DNA of 5,835 nt from Candidatus Altimarinota bacterium. GTDB lineage: Bacteria > Patescibacteriota > Gracilibacteria > BD1-5 > UBA6164. Under the pieces are notes generated by a model that was given only the letters and a program-made list of their open reading frames with translations, had not been told where the DNA came from and ran no database searches. A program made the translations under genes and the position numbers. The stretch is taken from contig JAMOTX010000065.1 of the NCBI GenBank assembly GCA_027062145.1, positions 1 through 5,835 on the forward strand, in the 5' to 3' direction. Positions 1-5,835 of this stretch are shown here, piece after piece (position 1 is the stretch's first letter; every line of letters starts with the position of its first letter).

Positions 1-899
1 ATTCTAATTAATTCTTTTTTATAGGCTACATTTGGTACTACATTACTAGCAGTTTTTAACGCTTCAAGTAATAATACTCATGAATCCAATAATATAGTAA
101 ATGATTTTATAAAATATACCATATTTGATGTTTTAACAACATATCAAAATATAGGCATTTTAGTATAAAAATTAGCTAATGCCATTTTTCACGTATATGT
201 TTTATTTATAAGTTTGAAAAATGCTATAACTGCAACTATTCAAAGTATAATTATATGAAAATCATGTACAAAAAAGTTTGATATATCTACTACTTTTTGT
301 GTTAGTCATGGTAAATCACTTCAAGCTTTAGCAAATGATTCAGTAATTCTTGGTACAATAAATACCATCATACCAGTTACCATTAATATTGTTAATCAAA
401 ATAATATCATTGGATATATCATCGCTCATTTAACTTTTCATTTTAGCTCAATATTTTCAAGTAGATTTTCATCTAGTTCTAATAATATTTTACCAATTTG
501 TCATGTTTTTTCTCATACTGAAAGTAGAGAAATAGTTAAAGTATCAAATACATTAGGGTATTGTGCCATAGTTTCACTTATAGTTACTCAATGATTAATA
601 TTTTCTTTCATTTCAGTAACTATTCTCAATAACATTGGATTTTTTATTTGTTTCACTATGATTCATAATGCTCATTTAATATCAATTCAAGAGTTCACGA
701 ATATAGCAAATTTATTAATAAACTGCCAAACTTCTTGTTTTGAAACACTTTCAAATAGTGTTATTTCAATACTCTTACTAGATCAGCTTGCTTTTAATTG
801 TTTATTTCTTTTTGCTTTCTTTGCCTTTGCTAAAAGTGCAACAAATTTTTCATTGTTGAAATTTCAGTATTGGTCATAGAAATTTTTTCAAAATAGCAT
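1..899 (-). CDS. pilC: Type IV pilus inner-membrane platform protein PilC (T2SSF family), C-terminus off the window
   Basis: Encodes the polytopic inner-membrane platform of a type IV pilus (GspF/PilC family), on which the PilB motor acts to extrude pilin subunits. 299 residues are visible, read with TGA = Gly; family members are usually about 400, so roughly the last quarter lies beyond the left edge. The first T2SSF domain spans about residues 55-185 and contains the family signature SVGEKTGQIGKIL near 127-139. Transmembrane segments are seen at about 161-182 (starting IYPMILFGLTIL) and 213-230. The second T2SSF repeat begins near 258 (MVYFIKSFTILLDSGV). The ATG at 899 was chosen because the frame runs MLFGKNFYDQYGNF straight into the domain. 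The downstream ATGs at 877 and 853 are in another frame that soon meets TAG. It starts 23 bases after the phosphatase stop codon, so it should be the third gene of the pilB operon. No Shine-Dalgarno sequence is present; the leader is A-rich. Confidence 0.93.
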
Positions 900-922
900 T
901 GTTTTTAAATTAGGTAATTATT

Positions 923-2830
923 TTATATTTCTCAATCTGTTGAAATTATTTCTTCTATTTCATTTACAATTGTATCATAATCTCATTTTTTGTATAATTC
1001 TTCTAGTATATCGAATTTATTTTGTGCTCTTATATTTTTTTGTTTAATTTTATATGATTTTTCATTATCAATTGCCTTTTTAAGGAAATCATTAATTTTT
1101 TTATCAATATATCATTCTTTAATATATCTAATTGATTCTTGTTTTAGCCTAAGTATTTCTCAAGTATAATAGTATCATTCAAGAATTTTAATTATTCTTT
1201 CAGTTTCCTTACCTTTTTTTAATACTTCTAATTCTTTTTCAATATTTTCAATACTTTTTCATTGAAGTTTTCTTAATTCATTTCTATTTAATCAAACTCT
1301 TCATTTAATTTTTTCTAAATATTCAGATCAACTATCAACTATATCTTTTTTAGTATCCCTTTTAATAATAATTGCAGTAGCATCATCATCAAACAGATCT
1401 GATCATTTAAATATTTTAATATCATTTACTATATATTCATAGATTTTAATAGTATCTTTTCAAGATTTTGCAATTTCTTTAAATGCTTTTTGAAGTCTAT
1501 CAAATCAATATACTTCTCAAGAACTATTTTTGTTTTCTACTATTCAATCACTATATGTTAATAATATGTCTCCATCATTTAATTCAAGTTCTTTTATTTT
1601 TATATCAGCGTAATGTTTTATTATTCTAATACCAGCAGCTAAACCTCATGATACAACTCTTTCGATTTCTCATGATTCTTTTCTATAAATAAATACAGGA
1701 ACATGTCACATTCAAGCATAATTAATTTTTCAAATATTATCTTTAAAAATTTCAAAAAATACTCATGTTACGAAATTTCTAGATTTTAAATCTTGTTTTA
1801 AACCATTATTTATTTCAAATGTTAATTCTCATAACTTAGATGATTTAGCAAATTTATTAAATAATCTATTTAATAAAGTGATAATAAATCAAGCTCTAAT
1901 ACCATGACCTGTAGCATCTCACAAGAAAAAATTATATTTATCAGTACTATCTTTAAAACCAAATGTATCTCATGATATTTTGTCAGCTGAAATTATTTTT
2001 CAGTATAACTCATATCATTGAATCTCATTATCAATTTCTTTAGACATTCATTTATGAATATTTGCTAATTTTTTAGCAGCAATTTCATTATTTACTTTCG
2101 AATCTTCTTCAATTAATAGATTAATTTCATCAAGTAATTTTTTTCTTTTAATTCTTTCTTTTATTTGTTTATAAAAGTCTAATTTCTTTTTAAATTTTTC
2201 AAAAAATCATACTTTTTCTGTACTTTCTTTTTTCTTTTTTTCTTCTTCTAAATTTACAGTTTCTCAAATTAAACTCATTGCTTCAGCTTGTGCACTTTGT
2301 TTAACTTTTTCTTTTTTTTCTATATCTATTTTTTCTTTTACTTTAAGAAGCTTCTTTTTTTCAGTATTATAAAATTTAACAACTGATGCATTATCTGCAT
2401 TTTCTTCAAGAAATTTTTTCAATAATTCTAAAGCTGTTTCTGGTTGTTTAGCTCACATTAAAGCTTCGACTTCTTCTTCAATTTTTTTGAATCTAATTTT
2501 GAATCTTTCATTTTCGATATCTTTATTGTATCATCTTTCCTTATCATCTAATTCGGCTTCAAGTTTTGCTAATGCAATTTGTTTTTTCTTAAATGCTTCT
2601 TTTAGCTTACTTATTTCAGAATCATTGATTCATTCATTATCTGTTTTGTTTTCAAGTTTCTCTAAAATATAATCAAGAGATTCTTTTTCTTTTGATCATA
2701 TTTCAGCTATAGCTTTTCTAGCTTTTTTCCATTCAGATAATGTTATGAAAATACCTATAGCTTTTAGTGCGCTATCGAAAGCTTCTACGCTATTTCCATC
2801 TACTTTTTTATTATTTCAAAAACCTAACAT
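923..2830 (-). CDS. SpoIIE/PP2C-type serine phosphatase with helical N- and C-terminal extensions, in the pilus operon
   Basis: 635 residues when TGA is read as Gly. The catalytic domain, about residues 272-490, is a SpoIIE/RsbU-type PPM phosphatase (Pfam SpoIIE), which removes phosphate from Ser/Thr using Mn or Mg. Visible motifs are SGDTFGF (286-292, Asp288), GDATGHG (304-310, Asp305), NYAGMGHVPVF (370-380), GDILLTYSDGIVE (420-432, Asp428) and LFDDDATAIII (479-489); the metal-binding aspartates are present. Residues 1-271 are charged and helical with coiled-coil or TPR-like stretches (about 30-190), with no recognisable PAS, GAF, HAMP or membrane segment. Residues 491-635 are a second helical, lysine/glutamate-rich region ending in a TPR-like stretch (LYKKGDYDTIVNEIEEII). 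In most relatives the phosphatase domain is the C-terminal one, so this tail is unusual. The protein should be cytoplasmic. It lies between pilB and pilC with gaps of 22 and 23 bases, so cotranscription is very likely. By hand count 34 of 44 glycines are TGA. The substrate is unknown. Confidence 0.92.
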
Positions 2831-2852
2831 TTTTTTTTAAATTATTATATAA

Positions 2853-4076
2853 TTATATAGTTTTAAGTGCTTCTTCTACTGTTGTAGTTCATACAACTGC
2901 TTTTAGTAAAGCATCTTGAGTCATAGTTATCATTCAATGTTCTATTGCTAATTTTTTCATATTATTAGCACTATCTCTTTCTAGTATCATTGGCTCAAGA
3001 AAATCTCAAACTACTAGTACTTCATGAAATCACATTCTTCATTTATAACCAGATTTTCAACATTTATCACATCATGCTCAATGATAAAATGTTATATTAT
3101 CTATATTATCTGCTCATACTATTGGTCATAATATATCTTTTACTTTTATTAATTCGTAATTTTTTAACTTGTATTCTGTTTTACATCATGAGCATATTTT
3201 TTTTCATAATCTTTGAGATATTACCATTTTCATAGCTGATGCTAATAGAAAAGGTTCTACTCCCATATTTATAAGTCTTTGAACTGTACCTGCAGCTGAA
3301 TTCGTATGGATTGTTGATAAAACCAAATGTCATGTCAGAGCGGCTTCTACTGCAAGTACTGCAGTTTCTTTATCTCTTATTTCTCATACCATTATGATAT
3401 CAGGATCTTGTCTTACCAAACTTCTTAATCAACTTGAGAATGTATATCATATTTCAGGTTTAACTTGAGATTGATTTACATATTCTATATCGTACTCGAT
3501 TGGATCTTCTAGAGTAGAGATATTATATTTTAATGGATTAAAGTTCTTTAGTACACCAAATAGTGTTGTAGATTTTCATGAACCAGTAGGTCAAGCAACT
3601 AATATTATTCAATATGAACTTTTAAGTGCTTCTCTAACTTTTTCTAGATTTACATCTATTAATCATAATGCTTCAATACTTGTTAGATTTGCATCTTGTT
3701 TAAGTATTCTCATAACTACTTTTTCTCAATAAGTAGTAGGTAGGGTAGAAAGTCTTATATCAATATTAGTTTTTTCTTTTTCGTAATAATAAACTACTTT
3801 ACCATCTTGTGGTTTTTTATTTTCATCGATTTTAATTTTTGCTAATACTTTTAATCTTGTAATAATTCAACTTATGTTTTCTCTATCTACTTTATCATGA
3901 AGTAAAAAATCACCATCTTTACGAAATCTTATAAGTAAGAAATGTTCATTTGGTTCAATATGTATATCTGAAGCTCCTAAATCAATAGAATCCTTAAAAA
4001 CACTGTCAATGTAACTAACTACATCTCAGATATCTTTCTTAATTTTCATTTCATCTATTTTCTTTTCCTTTTCCAT
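2853..4076 (-). CDS. pilB: Type IV pilus assembly ATPase PilB (GspE/PilB family), short form
   Basis: 407-residue cytoplasmic hexameric ATPase that powers pilus extension. A short N-terminal PAS-like subdomain (about 15-130, with LGASDIHIEP at 33-42) is followed by the RecA-like core. Visible motifs are Walker A GPTGSGKST (162-170), the Asp box STLEDPIEY (187-195), Walker B DPDIIMVGEIRD (224-235) and the His box GHLVLSTIHTNS (249-260). Paired cysteines Cys295/Cys298 and Cys336/Cys339 form the zinc site typical of PilB/GspE and absent from the PilT retraction ATPases, so PilB is preferred. Two Walker A glycines (162 and 167) are TGA, and about 23 of 31 glycines use TGA. Typical PilB is about 560 residues; this one lacks the N-terminal MshEN/T2SSE_N region. 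The ATG at 4076 sits just upstream of the first conserved block, and a promoter candidate lies 28 bases before it. It is the first gene of the pilB-phosphatase-pilC operon. GspE of a type II secretion system is the main alternative, but no secretion genes are seen. Confidence 0.95.
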
Positions 4077-4103
4077 TTATTACGTTATTAGATTATTTAT
4101 ATT

Positions 4104-4132
4104 ATTTTACTATACTTTTCTATCTATGTTAA
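4104..4132 (-). promoter_or_regulatory. Candidate sigma70-type promoter of the pilB operon
   Basis: On the minus strand TTAACA (4127-4132) is separated by 17 bases from TAAAAT (4104-4109). Each hexamer matches the consensus at five of six positions, and the spacing is ideal. Transcription would start near 4097, giving a leader of about 20 bases before the pilB ATG. The site lies just downstream of the upstream gene's terminator, as expected for an independent operon. In such AT-rich DNA chance matches are common, so confidence is moderate. Confidence 0.5.
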
Positions 4133-4142
4133 ATAAAAGACC

Positions 4143-4171
4143 TTGACGTTAGACTGAAAAATATGTATAAA
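4143..4171 (+). promoter_or_regulatory. Promoter-like sequence facing antisense to the membrane-protein gene
   Basis: On the plus strand TTGACG (4143-4148) and TATAAA (4166-4171) are exactly 17 bases apart, each one mismatch from consensus. No plus-strand gene follows. Transcription would start near 4178, inside the terminator hairpin, and run antisense into the 3' end of the membrane-protein gene. It could drive an antisense RNA or be a chance match. Confidence 0.22.
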
Positions 4172-4200
4172 AAAAATATCTACATAATTGTAGATATTTT
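4169..4200 (-). terminator. Intrinsic terminator of the membrane-protein gene
   Basis: An 11-bp perfect inverted repeat (arms 4173-4183 and 4190-4200, six-base loop 4184-4189) is followed on the minus strand by a run of eight T that begins in the 3' arm (4176 down to 4169). The 5' arm overlaps the TAA stop of the gene ending at 4199. The stem has only two G-C pairs, weak by usual standards but in keeping with the base composition. It separates this gene from the pilB promoter. Confidence 0.68.
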
Positions 4201-5206
4201 AATTTTTATATTTGTTATCAAGAACTTCTTTTATTATTTCTTTTTTCAATTTTTTAAGTCTTTCAGCTTCTTGTTTTGTTATTAATTCGTTTCAAATTTT
4301 TATTTCATTTTCTAGAAATTTATCTAGTTCTTCTTTAGTATTATAAACAATTCATTTATGTTTATAGATAGTTTTTGTATATCATTCTTGAATTTGTATT
4401 TTAAATACATATCAACTCATTTCTAATTCTTTTTGAATCCAAGGTTTATCTATATATTTGACTTTTGCACTAAGTATACTTGTTTTATATATTGAAAATG
4501 AGTGTTGTTCAGGAAATAAAACAAATAAGCTTGAAATTGCAATAATAGTTATTGAAACTAATCATATAATTAATGATAATCTAGTTTTTGGCATTCTTAT
4601 TTTAGCTTGTATTTTTAATCTTTTTGTTCTAAGTCCTTTAAAAATTGATTTTTCTTCTTTTTTGAAATCTGATTTATAATTAGCAAATAATTCATCAAAT
4701 TCTTCATCTTCTTTTTCTTGTTCAACTTCATCTTTTTGAATTTCTTCTCAAGTTTTTTTAACTATTTTTTCATTTTCTATTTCTTTTATTTTTTTAGCCT
4801 CAATTGTTTTTTCAATTATTCCTAGTACTTCATTAAATTGTTCTGGTGATAATTTTTCAACATCTTCTTTATTTAAAGTTGTCATTGATACTACATAATT
4901 CACATCTTTAATTACTTCAGGTTCTTTAATTACTTCCTCTTTTTTTTCAATTACTTGAGGTTGTGCTTGAACTGTATTATTAGTATTTTCAATAGGTTCA
5001 TTTATAGTATTTTGACTTAACTCTTCTAAGGTTTGAGTCTTTATTTCTGCAGTTTGATTTGCTTCTTCTGTTGAAGTTTGATTTAATGTAGCATTTGATT
5101 GTAATGTTTCATTTTCTAAACTTTTATAATTAGACTCTTTTTGATCACTAACTTTTGCAGGTTTATTTAGAAGTGATGCTAAATTTACTTTAGGTGAATT
5201 AGACAT
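4199..5206 (-). CDS. Unrecognised single-pass membrane protein with a disordered acidic N-terminal region
   Basis: 335 residues when TGA is read as Gly. Under the standard code it would appear to stop after 152 residues at the TGA at 4748-4750, but the same frame continues to a TAA with a clear membrane segment. I do not recognise the family. Residues 1-100 are low complexity, rich in Asn, Gln, Glu, Thr and Ser, probably disordered. Residues 105-190 are charged and mostly helical, with an acidic stretch near 155-172. A basic patch (about 190-209, RTKRLKIQAKIRMPKTR) precedes one transmembrane helix at about 210-231, which by the positive-inside rule puts the N-terminus in the cytoplasm and the last ~104 residues outside. 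The outer part has a mixed strand/helix section (238-290) and a lysine/glutamate-rich helical tail. There is no signal peptide or lipobox. The ATG at 5206 follows a promoter candidate. It is transcribed toward pilB but has its own terminator, so a pilus role is only suggested by position. Confidence 0.85.
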
Positions 5207-5235
5207 ATTTTTTTGTTAATAATATTATATATATA

Positions 5236-5264
5236 ATTGTATTATATTTTGAAAAATAAATCAA
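5236..5264 (-). promoter_or_regulatory. Candidate sigma70-type promoter of the membrane-protein gene
   Basis: On the minus strand TTGATT (5259-5264) and TACAAT (5236-5241) are 17 bases apart. Transcription would start near 5229, giving a leader of about 22 bases before the ATG at 5206, similar to the leader inferred for pilB. The -35 hexamer lies inside the 18-bp palindrome, so a protein bound there would be expected to affect this promoter. Confidence 0.42.
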
Positions 5265-5275
5265 ATATTTGATTT
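5258..5275. promoter_or_regulatory. 18-bp perfect palindrome in the divergent intergenic region, possible operator
   Basis: AAATCAAATATTTGATTT is identical to its reverse complement over all 18 bases, with no loop. It covers the -35 element of the minus-strand promoter candidate and ends one base before a possible hisS -10 element, so it is placed to act on both divergent genes. A dimeric regulator could bind it. No partner copy was noticed elsewhere in the window, and AT-rich DNA produces such palindromes by chance more often than balanced DNA does. Confidence 0.35.
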
Positions 5276-5276
5276 T

Positions 5277-5282
5277 TATACT
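5277..5282 (+). promoter_or_regulatory. Possible -10 element for hisS
   Basis: TATACT matches the -10 consensus at five of six positions and would place the start of transcription near 5289, about 42 bases before the hisS ATG. No convincing -35 hexamer stands at 16-18 bases; TTGAAA (5249-5254) is 22 bases away. This is a weak call. Confidence 0.25.
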
Positions 5283-5293
5283 TTATTTAGTAA

Positions 5294-5313
5294 TCTAAAG
5301 CCATAACTTTAGA
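5294..5313 (+). other. Small hairpin in the hisS leader
   Basis: TCTAAAG (5294-5300) and CTTTAGA (5307-5313) pair around a six-base loop, giving a 7-bp stem that ends 17 bases before the hisS ATG. No T-run follows on either strand, so it is not an intrinsic terminator. It is too small for a T-box. It may stabilise or modulate the hisS leader, or be chance. Confidence 0.3.
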
Positions 5314-5330
5314 ATAAAAAATAAAAAAAT

Positions 5331-5835
5331 ATGATAAATATAAAATGAATTTCATGATTTGAGGATAAATTACCTGAATCTCAATTGATAGAAGAAAACT
5401 TTAAAGAAATAATAAGAAAAAATTATTCTTTATCTTGATTTACTCCTCTTGATACACCAAACGTAGAAAGGGTAGAAGTACTTACTTCTAAATGAGCAGA
5501 TGATAATGAAATATATGGTATTAAAAGGTTAAAAGCTGAATGAAAAGATGCAAACGACTTTGAAATGTGATTACGTTTTGACTTAACTGTACCTCTTGCA
5601 AGATATGTATCTAAATATGAGTGAGAAATTAGTTTTCCTTTTAAAAGACAACATATCGCTAGAGTATATAGATGAGAAAGACCACAAAAGGGTAGATATA
5701 GAGAGTTTTATCAAGCTGATGTAGATATTATTTGAAATGGAAAATTACCACTTTTTGCTGACGTAGAAATTATTTATACTATTTATAGTTCATTAAAAGA
5801 GTTAGATTTTTGAGATTTTGTTATAAATATTAATA
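5331..5835 (+). CDS. hisS: Histidyl-tRNA synthetase, N-terminal part; runs off the right edge
   Basis: Class II aminoacyl-tRNA synthetase that charges tRNA-His with histidine in the cytoplasm. 168 residues of an expected ~420 or more are visible, read with TGA = Gly. The start MINIKGISGFEDKLP matches the family's N-terminal block. Further landmarks are GFTPLDTP (36-43), LRFDLTVPLARYV (81-93) in the ATP-binding region, and motif 2, RVYRGERPQKGRYREFYQAD (111-130), with its ATP-binding arginine (114). Glycine 115 of motif 2 and both glycines of the N-terminal block are TGA; by hand count 10 of 13 glycines use TGA. The ATG at 5331 is the only start consistent with the N-terminal block. The gene is divergent from the membrane-protein gene, with 124 bases between them. 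It has no Shine-Dalgarno sequence but an A-rich leader. It uses the DLTVPxAR form of the ATP-binding strand rather than the RPEGT form of E. coli. Confidence 0.96.

Noticed and set aside
658..879. Plus-strand open frame of 73 codons
   Set aside because: It is antisense to pilC, which is strongly supported in the minus strand with TGA = Gly. Its product is hydrophobic low-complexity sequence with no family resemblance.
2487..2672. Plus-strand open frame of 61 codons, Ser/Leu-rich
   Set aside because: It is the complement of the Lys/Glu-rich N-terminal region of the phosphatase gene; the Ser/Leu/Phe bias is what such a shadow gives.
2990..3235. Plus-strand open frame of 81 codons that looks like a membrane peptide
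   Set aside because: It overlaps the conserved His box and zinc-site region of pilB on the other strand; the apparent hydrophobicity comes from reading AT-rich antisense DNA.
2853..4076. ATPase as PilT (retraction motor)
   Set aside because: The two CxxC pairs of the zinc site are present, which is typical of PilB/GspE and not PilT, and the gene is in an operon with pilC.
4458..4679. Plus-strand open frame of 73 codons
   Set aside because: It is antisense to the transmembrane segment of the membrane-protein gene, and no leader or promoter fits it.
4748..5206. A 152-residue protein ending at TGA
   Set aside because: This end is an artefact of the standard code; with TGA = Gly the frame continues to TAA at 4199 and gains a membrane helix and external domain.
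4199..5206. Membrane protein as PilN or another named pilus assembly protein
   Set aside because: PilN has a very short cytoplasmic N-terminus before its membrane helix, whereas here about 209 residues precede it. A faint VNLASLL stretch near the start is not enough to claim the PilM-binding motif.
5207..5330. T-box riboswitch in the hisS leader
   Set aside because: The leader is about 40 bases with one 7-bp stem; there is no room for a specifier stem, T-box sequence or antiterminator.
1..5835. Mycoplasma-like code (TGA = Trp), or widespread pseudogenes with frameshifts and stops
   Set aside because: TGA falls on invariant glycines, not tryptophans, and TGG is used for Trp. The genes are otherwise intact with no frameshift.

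Overview
The window is very AT-rich (about one quarter G+C by eye) and can only be read as genes if TGA is translated as glycine (translation table 25). Read with the standard bacterial code, every real gene breaks into fragments. With TGA = Gly, five long frames appear, and TGA falls on invariant glycines of well-known families: the PilB Walker A loop, the SpoIIE-type phosphatase GDxTGHG motif, and the histidyl-tRNA synthetase RGERPQ motif. All three complete genes end in TAA. This code is known from Candidatus Gracilibacteria (BD1-5) and Absconditabacteria (SR1) of the Patescibacteria/CPR. The low G+C fits either lineage, and the window cannot separate them.

Layout. Bases 1-4076, minus strand, hold a compact type IV pilus operon read right to left. 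It contains pilB (extension ATPase, 2853-4076), a SpoIIE/PP2C-type protein phosphatase with long helical extensions on both sides (923-2830), and pilC (inner-membrane platform, 899 running off the left edge). The gaps are only 22 and 23 bases. A good promoter candidate lies 28 bases upstream of pilB. Upstream is a separate minus-strand unit (4199-5206) for an unrecognised single-pass membrane protein with a long disordered acidic N-terminal region. It ends in an intrinsic-terminator hairpin that begins at its stop codon. Bases 5207-5330 are a divergent regulatory region with an 18-bp perfect palindrome, a minus-strand promoter candidate and a leader hairpin. From 5331 to the right edge, plus strand, is the first part of hisS.

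How the genes work together. PilB (cytoplasmic motor) and PilC (membrane platform) are the core of a pilus assembly machine. The phosphatase gene is placed between them, so it is probably co-expressed and may control the machine through serine/threonine dephosphorylation. PilB here lacks the N-terminal regulatory domain found in many homologues, so a separate regulator is plausible, but this is inference. The membrane protein may be a pilus accessory factor by position only. hisS is an unrelated housekeeping gene. No tRNA, CRISPR array, insertion sequence or phage gene was seen, and no stretch above 300 bases lacks a gene.
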